From Oceanospirillaceae bacterium (GTDB lineage Bacteria > Pseudomonadota > Gammaproteobacteria > Pseudomonadales > Oceanobacteraceae): a stretch of DNA of 64,000 bases. Below, one piece after another: positions 42,472 through 50,529 of the stretch; within the stretch, counting starts at the first letter, position 1, and every line of letters starts with the position of its first letter. The stretch covers positions 1 to 64,000 of the forward strand of contig JACKOM010000007.1 in assembly GCA_024234265.1 (NCBI GenBank). Direction: 5' to 3'. The translations under genes were made by a program, and so were the position numbers. Under the pieces are notes generated by a model that saw only the letters and a program-made list of their open reading frames with translations, was not told the origin of the DNA and did not search any database.

Positions 42472-43371
42472 TTAGTGTTCCTCGTGAGCCATGCTCATGT
42501 ACACGATGGTCAGCATCATAAAGATGAAGGCCTGCAGTGTAATGACGAGGATGTGGAACACCGCCCATGCCCATTGCAGAACGCCGCCCAGAACACCAAG
42601 CGCAAGGCCGGCACCGAACATGAGTGCAATCAGGATGAAGATCATCTCACCTGCGTACATGTTACCGAACAGACGCAGAGCCAGAGAGATAGGTTTAGCA
42701 ACAAGGGCGATTGTTTCAAGGAACAGGTTGATAGGTACAAATACCGCCTGTAACGCTGGATTTTTTACTTTGAATGGCTGCAGGGCTAATTCGCCGGCAA
42801 AACCACCGATACCTTTCACGCGAATGCTGAAATAAATCATCATTGCGAACACGGTAATAGACATACCGAAGGTGATGTTAGGGTCAGTGGACGGTACGAT
42901 TTTCATGTAGTGAATACCGAACAGACCTACGATGCTTGGCACTACGTCCACTGGCAGTAAGTCCATGAGGTTCATCATGAATACCCAGGTGAATACGGTC
43001 AGTGCTAAAGGTGCAACCAGCTTGTTACGGCCGTGGAAAGTGTCTTTCACGTTGTTATCGATGAACTCAATAACAATTTCGATGAAGTTCTGGAAACCAG
43101 TAGGGATACCGGTAGTAGCTTTTTTAGCCGCGGCGCGGAACAGCACCATCAGCAGCAACATCAGGCCTACGGACCAGCCTAAGCTGTCCACGTGCACAGA
43201 GTTAAAGCCCATAGCACCGGCTTCTTCGCCAGTGTGTGCCAGAGTCCATGTATCTTTCTCAAGAACATGGGTGGAACCGTCTGCTTCAACACGCTCATAA
43301 CCCGCTGGCAATTTGCCGTATGTCAGGTTGGTGAGGTGGTGTTTTATGTATTCGGTTGAAGAACCTGCCAT
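42472..43371 (-). CDS. atpB: ATP synthase a subunit
   Basis: A 299-residue membrane channel subunit with five to six hydrophobic helices. The essential Arg is in ALVAKPISLALRLFGNMYAGEM. The N-terminal ~80 residues form a longer periplasmic extension than in E. coli, with HVLEKDTWTLAHTGEEAGAMGF. Standard gammaproteobacterial length otherwise. ATG 43371, 22 bp after atpI. Confidence 0.97.
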   Translation of the reverse strand: MAGSSTEYIKHHLTNLTYGKLPAGYERVEADGSTHVLEKDTWTLAHTGEEAGAMGFNSVHVDSLGWSVGLMLLLMVLFRAAAKKATTGIPTGFQNFIEIVIEFIDNNVKDTFHGRNKLVAPLALTVFTWVFMMNLMDLLPVDVVPSIVGLFGIHYMKIVPSTDPNITFGMSITVFAMMIYFSIRVKGIGGFAGELALQPFKVKNPALQAVFVPINLFLETIALVAKPISLALRLFGNMYAGEMIFILIALMFGAGLALGVLGGVLQWAWAVFHILVITLQAFIFMMLTIVYMSMAHEEH

Positions 43372-43393
43372 AAGTCACTCTCAATCCAAAGGT

Positions 43394-43768
43394 TTATAAA
43401 TCTGCGATTTTTGCTGCGAAAATCATCACGCCTTGCACCAGCGCGAAGCTCAGGAACAGGGCTAAATAATCAACAGGCTGTAAAAATTTATATGTCAGCC
43501 CAAAGCCCAACATAGTCAAAATCAGCTTGCCACCGCCCCCCTGGTAAAAGGATTTCATCACCAGCTGCACCTGCCTTGCGCCCATGTACAAGAATGTTTT
43601 GTACATAAAATAGGCGTTCGGGATGGTGCAGGTCAGACCTCCAGCAAGCGCTGAGATGGCGGCCTGAGGGCCTTTAAACAGGAACAACACTGTCAGAATT
43701 GCCGTTAATCCAAGTTGAATTAGGGCAATCCGGTAAACAGGGGGACGCCGGATACTCTGACGGAACAC
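43394..43768 (-). CDS. atpI: ATP synthase-associated protein AtpI
   Basis: A 124-residue membrane protein with four hydrophobic segments and GLTCTIPNAYFMYKTFLYMGARQ. It assists assembly of the c ring or handles Mg in some bacteria. Start GTG 43768. It is the first gene of the atp operon; the 130 bp up to parB should contain the operon promoter. Confidence 0.9.
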   Translation of the reverse strand: MFRQSIRRPPVYRIALIQLGLTAILTVLFLFKGPQAAISALAGGLTCTIPNAYFMYKTFLYMGARQVQLVMKSFYQGGGGKLILTMLGFGLTYKFLQPVDYLALFLSFALVQGVMIFAAKIADL

Positions 43769-43898
43769 TTATAACCCCTGCTACGCGCTGCGATTAAACA
43801 CTAACTTTAGACAAAATGTTGAGCGCGCAAGATTATATTGACTCTGGCATGTCGCATCAACTTAATTGGTGGCCTATTTTGCCGAATCTGACGGATAA

Positions 43899-44768
43899 CT
43901 ACTTGATGTGGTCCAGTATTCCGTCAAGTTCATCGAGGCTGGAGTAGCTGATGACCAGCTTTCCTTTGCCGCCCGCCGCATGTTTGATTTCAACTTTAGC
44001 GCCTAATTGTTCACCAAGACTCTGTTCGAGCTTGCTGATATTAGGGTCAGCGGGGGTCTTTTTCGGTGGGGTATTTTTGTTTTCCTGCCAGGTACGCACT
44101 AAGGCTTCTGCCTGGCGCACTGTCATGGCTTTACTCACAACATTTTTAGCTGCTTCACTCTGGTCCAACCCCTGCAAACCGAGCAGGGCACGGGCGTGGC
44201 CCATTTCGATGTCGCCATTTTCCAGCAGGGTGCGCACATCGGGGTTGAGGTTCATCAGACGCAGCAGGTTGGTGACTGTCACGCGGTTTTTACCCACCGC
44301 ATCGGCCACTTCCTGCTGGGTCAATTCGAATTCGTGCTGCAGACGGTGCAAGGCAACCGCCTCTTCCATCGGATTTAAATTTTCGCGCTGGATGTTTTCA
44401 ATCAGGGCCATGGCAATGGCGGCATCGTCCTGCACATCACGCACTAATACAGGCACTTCATGTAACTGGGCCAGCTGGGCGGCACGCCAGCGGCGTTCAC
44501 CGGCGATAATTTCAAAACGGTCGCGGGTTAAGGGGCGCACTACAATCGGCTGCATAATGCCCTGCACTTTAATGGAGGCCGCCAGTTCTTCGAGGGCATC
44601 CTGATGCATGTCTTTACGGGGCTGATACTGGCCCGGTTGTAAAAACTCCACGGGCAAATGCCGCAGTTCACCCTGGTTATTGTTTTCCTGGGTTTCTGTC
44701 TGGGTGCTGGACGCCGAGCCTGCTAACAGGGCATCGAGTCCACGTCCTAATCCGCGTTTTTTAACCAT
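43899..44768 (-). CDS. parB: Chromosome-partitioning protein ParB
   Basis: A 289-residue CTP-dependent DNA clamp. N-terminal ParA-interacting KKRGLGRGLDALLAG, CTP-binding segments ARYGQ-like QPGQYQPRKDM and AGERRWRAAQLAQL, helix-turn-helix LTQQEVADAVGKNRVTVTNLLRLM and a C-terminal dimer domain. It should load at the parS sites found in recF (60329, 60959). It is 10 bp after parA in the same operon. Confidence 0.97.
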   Translation of the reverse strand: MVKKRGLGRGLDALLAGSASSTQTETQENNNQGELRHLPVEFLQPGQYQPRKDMHQDALEELAASIKVQGIMQPIVVRPLTRDRFEIIAGERRWRAAQLAQLHEVPVLVRDVQDDAAIAMALIENIQRENLNPMEEAVALHRLQHEFELTQQEVADAVGKNRVTVTNLLRLMNLNPDVRTLLENGDIEMGHARALLGLQGLDQSEAAKNVVSKAMTVRQAEALVRTWQENKNTPPKKTPADPNISKLEQSLGEQLGAKVEIKHAAGGKGKLVISYSSLDELDGILDHIK

Positions 44769-44778
44769 CCTGTGCCGT

Positions 44779-45555
44779 TTATGCTTTTTTCAGAGATTGG
44801 GTTTTACGGTTCACTTCCCCGGCCAGGGCAAGGTATGCCACTGAACCGCGGGAACCCTTGTCGTAACACAGCACTGGCATCCCATAACTGGGGGCTTCGG
44901 CCAGACGTACGTTACGCGGGATCACCGTGCTGTAAACTTTATCGCCAAAATGGCTGATGAGCTGGGTAGATACATCCGTGGTCAGGCTGTTGCGCGGATC
45001 GTACATAGTGCGCAGCAGGCCATCGACTTCCAGCCCGGGGTTGATTTTGCGAATGCGCTCGACCGTGCCAAGCAGGGCGGTTAAACCCTCTAACGCATAA
45101 TATTCGCACTGCATGGGGATCATCACACCCTGCGCGGCCACCAGTGCATTGACTGTCAGCAGGTTCAGGGAGGGCGGGCAATCCACCAGTATGTAATCGT
45201 ATTGGCTAACCACTTCGGCCAAGGCTTTTTTGAGGCGCTGATCTTTTTCGCTGGCGGTCATTAATTCCACTTCGGCGGCGGTTAAATCGCCGTTGGCGGG
45301 GATAATGTCAAAACCGGCTGGCTCGGTGGTTTTTTTCACATCGGCCACGCTTACGTTACCCATCAGCAAATCGTAAACGCTGAATTCAAGCGCGTGTTTA
45401 TCCACGCCACTGCCCATGGTCGCGTTGCCCTGCGGGTCCAGATCAACCACTAATACCTTACGTTTAGTTGCTACCAGAGAGGCAGCCAGGTTGACGGTAG
45501 TGGTGGTTTTACCCACGCCACCTTTCTGGTTCACGACGGCAATTATTCGGCCCAC
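44779..45555 (-). CDS. parA: Chromosome-partitioning ATPase ParA (Soj)
   Basis: A 258-residue deviant Walker ATPase: AVVNQKGGVGKTTTTVNLA, ILVDCPPSLNLLTVNAL, and VDLDPQGNATMGSG. It drives segregation of the origin with ParB. The start is GTG 45555, nine bases after rsmG. Confidence 0.97.
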   Translation of the reverse strand: MGRIIAVVNQKGGVGKTTTTVNLAASLVATKRKVLVVDLDPQGNATMGSGVDKHALEFSVYDLLMGNVSVADVKKTTEPAGFDIIPANGDLTAAEVELMTASEKDQRLKKALAEVVSQYDYILVDCPPSLNLLTVNALVAAQGVMIPMQCEYYALEGLTALLGTVERIRKINPGLEVDGLLRTMYDPRNSLTTDVSTQLISHFGDKVYSTVIPRNVRLAEAPSYGMPVLCYDKGSRGSVAYLALAGEVNRKTQSLKKA

Positions 45556-45564
45556 AGCAGTTCC

Positions 45565-46194
45565 TTATTGTTTTTTCATCACGACCAGATGGCGCTCACC
45601 AGACTCACCCGGCACTGTCAGCGGCTGGCAGTGTAACACAGTCACACGGGAATCCAGCTCCGCGATTTCAGCTTCCGGATAGATGCCTTTCATGGCCTGA
45701 AACAGCCCATTTTGCGCGAGCAGATGGATGCTGCCATCCACCATATCTTTGAGGGTGGCAAAGGCGCGGCTGGTGATGCCATCAAAGGGTTCGGCCTTAA
45801 AGGCTTCGATGCGCGATTGCACCACAGTGAGGTTATCCAGTCCGAGACTGATTTTGCACTGGGTTAAAAAACGGGTTTTTTTACCGTTGCTGTCGAGCAG
45901 GGTAAACGAACGCTGCGGGTAACAAATCGCCATGGGAATGCCCGGCATACCACCGCCGCTACCCACATCTAATATGCGCTCACCCTGCAGGTGCGGATAA
46001 ATGCTGAGGCTGTCGAGCAGATGCCGACCAATCATTTCCTGCGGATCACGCACCGCGGTGAGGTTATAGGCCGCATTCCATTTTACTAACAGGGCATGGT
46101 AAGCCAACAGCTGGTCGATGGTGCGGCTGTCGAAGGACAGCCCCATAGCCTTAATACCCTGCTCAAGCAGGGCACGGTATTCATTATTTTCCAT
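45565..46194 (-). CDS. rsmG: 16S rRNA (guanine-527-N7)-methyltransferase RsmG
   Basis: A 209-residue SAM enzyme (formerly GidB). The SAM-binding motif is ERILDVGSGGGMPGIPMAICYPQ, with LLDSNGKKTRFL and SRAFATLKDMVD. Its start ATG shares one base with the mnmG stop, so translation is coupled. Confidence 0.97.
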   Translation of the reverse strand: MENNEYRALLEQGIKAMGLSFDSRTIDQLLAYHALLVKWNAAYNLTAVRDPQEMIGRHLLDSLSIYPHLQGERILDVGSGGGMPGIPMAICYPQRSFTLLDSNGKKTRFLTQCKISLGLDNLTVVQSRIEAFKAEPFDGITSRAFATLKDMVDGSIHLLAQNGLFQAMKGIYPEAEIAELDSRVTVLHCQPLTVPGESGERHLVVMKKQ

Positions 46195-48080
46195 CAGGCG
46201 CTCTGTTTTTGCAGGCTGTGGTGTTTTTTCAGGTGGATCAGTAACTGGCTGACCGCCGCCGGGGTAACACCGGAAATACGCGAGGCCACACCTAAGGTTT
46301 CAGGGCGGGCTTTGCTCAGTTTCTGGATGATCTCGTTGGAGAGGCCACCGATTTTTGAATAATCCAGGTCGGCCGGCAGGCTGGTATTTTCATAGCGGCG
46401 CAGCTGATCAATTTCTTCCTGCTGGCGCAGAATATAACCTTCGTATTTGGCGGTAATTTCCACCTGCTCAGCCACGGTTTCGTTGATTACACCCTCGCCT
46501 TTGATATTGGCGATCTGGCTGTAATTCACTTCCGGGCGTTTGAGAATATCCATTAAGGAGTATTCGCGGCTGATGGGGTTGCTGACGATTTTATTCACCG
46601 CATCACCCCCTTCGGTGCCGGGTTGCACCCAGGTGCTGCGCAGGCGCTGGGTTTCACGCTCAATGGCTTCGCGTTTTTCGCAGAAGGCTTTCCAGCGCTC
46701 TTCACCCACCAGGCCGAGTTTGCGGCCCTCTTCGGTGAGGCGTAAATCCGCGTTGTCTTCACGCAGAATCAGACGGTATTCAGCACGACTGGTGAACATA
46801 CGGTACGGTTCTTTGGTGCCGAGGGTGATGAGGTCATCCACCAGTACACCGATATAAGCTTCGTCACGGCGCGGGTACCAGGCATCTTTGCCCAGGGCTC
46901 CCAAACCTGCGTTCATACCGGCCAGCAGACCCTGGGCACCGGCTTCTTCATAACCCGTGGTGCCGTTGATCTGGCCGGCAAAATACAGGTTGTTGATGAA
47001 CTTGGTTTCCAGGCTGTGTTTTAAATCCTGCGGGTTGAAATAATCGTATTCGATCGCGTAACCGGGGCGGGTGATATGCGCGTTTTCAAAACCGGCGATG
47101 GAATGGATTAATTTTTCCTGAATATCAAACGGCAGACTGGTGGAGATACCGTTTGGATAAATTTCATGGGTGGTCAGACCTTCCGGCTCGACAAAAACCT
47201 GATGGCTGGTTTTATCGGCGAAACGCATGATTTTATCTTCCACCGACGGGCAATAACGCGGGCCAATGCCTTCGATCACACCGGCATACATAGGGCTGCG
47301 GTCGAGGCCACTGCGGATAATTTCGTGGGTGCGCTCGTTGGTATGGGTGATATAACAATCCACCTGTTTCGGATGCTCACTCACACTGCCCATAAAAGAC
47401 ATCACCGGTATTGGCGTATCACCGGGCTGCACTTCCATCTTGCTGTAATCCAGGGAGCGGCCATCAATACGCGCCGGGGTACCGGTTTTCAGGCGGCCCA
47501 CATTAAAAGGTAACTCACGCATACGCGCGGCGAGGGCATTGGACGGCGGATCACCGGCACGGCCACCCTGATAATTCTGCATACCTATGTGGATCAAACC
47601 ACCTAAAAAAGTACCTGTGGTCAGCACCACGGAATGGGCATGGATGCGGATACCCGCCTGGGTCACCACACCTTTAACCGTATCGCCCACCACGATTAAG
47701 TCATCACAGGCCTGCTGGAAAATATCCAGATTTTCCTGATTTTCGACCATGTCGCGGATCGCGGCACGGTATAACTGGCGGTCAGCCTGGGCGCGGGTAG
47801 CACGCACCGCCGGGCCTTTGCGGCTGTTTAATACACGCCACTGGATACCAGCTTTATCGGTCGCACGGGCCATGGCCCCGTCGAGGGCATCAATTTCTTT
47901 TACCAGGTGGGATTTACCAATCCCGCCGATCGCAGGGTTGCAGGACATCACCCCCACGCTGTCGGTGCTGTGGGTTAACAACAGGGTTTTGCAGCCCATG
48001 CGCGCAGCGGCGAGACACGCCTCTGTGCCGGCGTGACCACCACCGACCACAATCACGTCATAGTGCTTGGGAAAATCCAT
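46194..48080 (-). CDS. mnmG: tRNA uridine-34 cmnm5 modification enzyme MnmG (GidA)
   Basis: A 628-residue FAD protein that acts with MnmE on wobble uridines. The dinucleotide fold is DVIVVGGGHAGTEACLAAARMG; GidA signatures GKSHLVKEIDALDGAM and YNGTTGYEEA-like QINGTTGYEEAGAQGL are present; the C-terminal helical domain ends LLIHLKKHHSLQKQSA. It is divergent from a TetR gene; the gap holds several DnaA boxes. Confidence 0.98.
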   Translation of the reverse strand: MDFPKHYDVIVVGGGHAGTEACLAAARMGCKTLLLTHSTDSVGVMSCNPAIGGIGKSHLVKEIDALDGAMARATDKAGIQWRVLNSRKGPAVRATRAQADRQLYRAAIRDMVENQENLDIFQQACDDLIVVGDTVKGVVTQAGIRIHAHSVVLTTGTFLGGLIHIGMQNYQGGRAGDPPSNALAARMRELPFNVGRLKTGTPARIDGRSLDYSKMEVQPGDTPIPVMSFMGSVSEHPKQVDCYITHTNERTHEIIRSGLDRSPMYAGVIEGIGPRYCPSVEDKIMRFADKTSHQVFVEPEGLTTHEIYPNGISTSLPFDIQEKLIHSIAGFENAHITRPGYAIEYDYFNPQDLKHSLETKFINNLYFAGQINGTTGYEEAGAQGLLAGMNAGLGALGKDAWYPRRDEAYIGVLVDDLITLGTKEPYRMFTSRAEYRLILREDNADLRLTEEGRKLGLVGEERWKAFCEKREAIERETQRLRSTWVQPGTEGGDAVNKIVSNPISREYSLMDILKRPEVNYSQIANIKGEGVINETVAEQVEITAKYEGYILRQQEEIDQLRRYENTSLPADLDYSKIGGLSNEIIQKLSKARPETLGVASRISGVTPAAVSQLLIHLKKHHSLQKQSA

Positions 48081-48265
48081 CGTTAACCTCCATCACCGTA
48101 ATTGGTGAAGATCTGTACAAAAAAGCATCAAAACGGGCGCGGATTATAGCGTGACGCTTAGACAAAGGCAGCACCCAAATGCAAAAAACCCACAACTAAG
48201 CTCAACTTTGCCAAAGCCCAGTAAAACCGCGGTTTTGCACGATTTGGCAACCGCTTTTTAAGAGC

Positions 48266-48402
48266 TTATCCACACCTATTCACAGGCTTATACACAGGAA
48301 ATTGCTTGAACTTCTAACGTGCGTTAGAGCAAACTGACGGGCGACAGATTCAGGGACTGTGTGATTCACAAGTTGTACACAGGTACTAACAGCTTATCCA
48401 CA
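48266..48402. promoter_or_regulatory. DnaA-box cluster upstream of mnmG
   Basis: Two perfect boxes TTATCCACA (48266-48274 and 48394-48402) and three near matches (48276-48284 CTATTCACA, 48288-48296 TTATACACA, 48373-48381 TTGTACACA) all point the same way in the 339-bp mnmG-TetR gap. The rest of the gap (48081-48265) holds the mnmG promoter area and no other clear feature. In E. coli oriC is next to mnmG; here it is a second cluster besides the rpmH-dnaA one. Confidence 0.7.
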
Positions 48403-48419
48403 AACTTCAGGATGAACCC

Positions 48420-48968
48420 ATGTCAGATACCCGCAACCAGCTCAAACAACTCGCCACTGACCAGATCCGCCGCGAAAACCTCGCCGCCGCCAGTTTCCGT
48501 GAATTAGGCAAAGCCGCCGGTATTAAAGCGAGCTCAGTGTTTTACCACTTCCAGAGCCGCGAACAGCTGCTCGCCGAACTGGTGCGTGATTACGAAGCTG
48601 ATTTTTTTGCCCAACTCGCCGAACGCTGCCACGGCAGTGACAGCCCAAAACAACGCCTGCTGGCCCTGCTCGATTTATTCAAACAAAGTCAGCAACAGGG
48701 CAAACAATGTTTATGTGCCGCCTATGGGGCGAGCAGCCATGAACTGAGTGATGACAGCCGCGCCGCCGTGCAGCAATTTTTCAGCCGCCTGGAAAACTGG
48801 ATTTTAGAGGTGCTCAACAAAGCGAGTTTATTACCCCTGCCACGGGAAACCCTCGCCAAGGTTTTACTCAGCAGCCTGGAAGGTGCTTTGTTAATTGACC
48901 GCACCAATATTGAAAACCAACACCTGGATGCCATCCGCCAGTGGATCAATAAATTAGTCAGTGTTTAA
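48420..48968 (+). CDS. TetR/AcrR-family transcriptional regulator
   Basis: A 182-residue regulator with N-terminal HTH NLAAASFRELGKAAGIKASSVFYHFQSREQLLAELVRDYEADFF and a helical ligand-binding domain containing KQCLCAAYGASSHELSDDS. Such TxR proteins often repress a nearby efflux or detoxification gene; none is adjacent here. ATG 48420 follows CAGGATGA. The DnaA boxes end 18 bp before it. Confidence 0.88.
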   Translation: MSDTRNQLKQLATDQIRRENLAAASFRELGKAAGIKASSVFYHFQSREQLLAELVRDYEADFFAQLAERCHGSDSPKQRLLALLDLFKQSQQQGKQCLCAAYGASSHELSDDSRAAVQQFFSRLENWILEVLNKASLLPLPRETLAKVLLSSLEGALLIDRTNIENQHLDAIRQWINKLVSV

Positions 48969-49050
48969 TTGGCATTACGGGTATTTAATGGGCATTTAAG
49001 TGATAAATGTGTTATCAAATTACCCGTACTGATTAAAAGGATTTCCATCA

Positions 49051-49986
49051 GTGGCATTAAACTCTGAACAAATGTTACAGGTGCTAAACGCACTGCCGGA
49101 CCCGGTATTTGTATTAACCGAAAGTGGCACCTATGTTGGCCTTTTTGGCCATGCGGACCCGAATTATTACCACGATGGCCATGATTTGGTTGGCTCAAAT
49201 CTGCATGACGTTCTGCCCGCCGATGTTGCCGACTGGATACAACAACAAATCCACTTATCACTCAGTAAAAAACGCCTGATTAAAGTGGAATATCCGCTCT
49301 CCGCCAGCCAGGTGAAAGGCCTGGAAAATCAGGCCGGCCCCGATGGTATTATCTGGTTTGAAGGGCATATACAGCCTTTTCCAAAAACTATTAGCGGCGA
49401 GCGTGCCGTTATCTGGGTGGCGCGTAATATTACCCAGCGCAAATTACTCGAAGCCAAATTACTGCAGGCCAGCCTGACCGACCCCCTTACGGGTGTATGG
49501 AACCGCCGTCACCTGATGGAAACCCTGGATCACACCTTTGCCGATTTCCGCCGTTATAAACACCCTGCGGCGCTGATCATGTTCGACATTGACCACTTCA
49601 AACGGATTAATGACGAAAAAGGCCACCTGGAAGGGGATAAGGTTTTGAAAATCCTCTGTGATGTATTTTCAAAAACCCTGCGTGAAAACGACATGCTGGC
49701 CCGTTCCGGCGGCGAGGAATTTATTATCCTGCTGCCCAATATCACCGAAGAAAATGCATTTTTAAGCGCTGAGCGTTTACGCACAAAAGCAGTGGAAGAT
49801 TGCCAGAACCTGCTCGGGCATGAATACGGATTAACCGTCAGTTTTGGCATCAGCGAATTTAAACAATCGGATCAACACGTGCAGGATGTTTTATTGCGGA
49901 TTGATAAGGCCCTGTATCAGGCCAAAAATCAGGGCCGCAACCAGAGTGTATTGTTTGGTGGTAACCCACCTGCCGAGGGGCTTTGA
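49051..49986 (+). CDS. PAS-GGDEF diguanylate cyclase
   Basis: A 311-residue soluble cyclase. The N-terminal PAS sensor (VLNALPDPVFVLTESGTYVGLFG to VIWVARNITQRKLLEAKL) is joined to a GGDEF domain with DPLTGVWNRRHLMETL, active site GGEEF and I-site REND five residues earlier. It should make cyclic di-GMP in response to a cytoplasmic signal. Start GTG 49051 with AAAGG 10 bases upstream. Second such enzyme in the window after dgcP. Confidence 0.9.
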   Translation: MALNSEQMLQVLNALPDPVFVLTESGTYVGLFGHADPNYYHDGHDLVGSNLHDVLPADVADWIQQQIHLSLSKKRLIKVEYPLSASQVKGLENQAGPDGIIWFEGHIQPFPKTISGERAVIWVARNITQRKLLEAKLLQASLTDPLTGVWNRRHLMETLDHTFADFRRYKHPAALIMFDIDHFKRINDEKGHLEGDKVLKILCDVFSKTLRENDMLARSGGEEFIILLPNITEENAFLSAERLRTKAVEDCQNLLGHEYGLTVSFGISEFKQSDQHVQDVLLRIDKALYQAKNQGRNQSVLFGGNPPAEGL

Positions 49987-50075
49987 GGTAATTATGGTCA
50001 GCCCTGCAATGTATGGTTGATATGAAATCACTGCCCGGCGTCACAATCCAGTACAGGAATTGTTTAAAAATAACG

Positions 50076-50115
50076 AAGCTCTGAATGATAAATAAATTAC
50101 ATTCAGAGCTTTTTT
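50076..50115 (+). terminator. Terminator of the PAS-GGDEF gene
   Basis: The 12-bp stem AAGCTCTGAATG/CATTCAGAGCTT (50076-50087 with 50100-50111) runs into T residues. Its right half begins repeat copy B. Confidence 0.88.
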
Positions 50116-50355
50116 GTTTGTGGGATTTACCCCGGCGTTAACTAAGAACACAAAATGCGAACTTGCTGCGCCGGTTTTTTAAAGTGCCATAGCCCGTAGT
50201 CAGCATGGATGCTGACAAAGCGCCGGCGAAGCAGGGCATGGATGCCCCATGGCGCGTGGGCGTAATGGCGCGCAGAAAAAATCGGAAACAAGCAGCAGTG
50301 TGAGCGAAGGAAGGGTCTGGGAAGTCCCTTCCCAGAAAAGAAAATCTGGATTTAA
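50100..50355 (+). repeat. Dispersed structured repeat, copy B (GGDEF/nuclease-helicase interval)
   Basis: Same family as 30782-31035 and 63494-63740. Hairpin 1 (50199-50216) here is GTCAGCAT/ATGCTGAC: three positions of the stem differ from the other copies and each is matched by a complementary change. Hairpin 2 GGGCAT/ATGCCC (50234-50247) and hairpin 3 (50317-50335) are intact. After about 50355 the sequence departs from copies A and C; 50356-50529 is low-GC DNA leading to the nuclease-helicase and holds nothing I can name. Confidence 0.9.
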
Positions 50356-50529
50356 GCTTCGTATATTTCATTATCGCCAAAAAATTTTTCGTTTTGGCTT
50401 GTGTCCGTACCTGACACAGGCCCTCGTAAATCCGTATTAATGAGACCATAGGGCGTCTGATTTAGCGTAGCGTCACTTGAAGACTTAAACGCTATTAAAA
50501 TCAAAGCTAATCAGAATACTTACTAGGAC

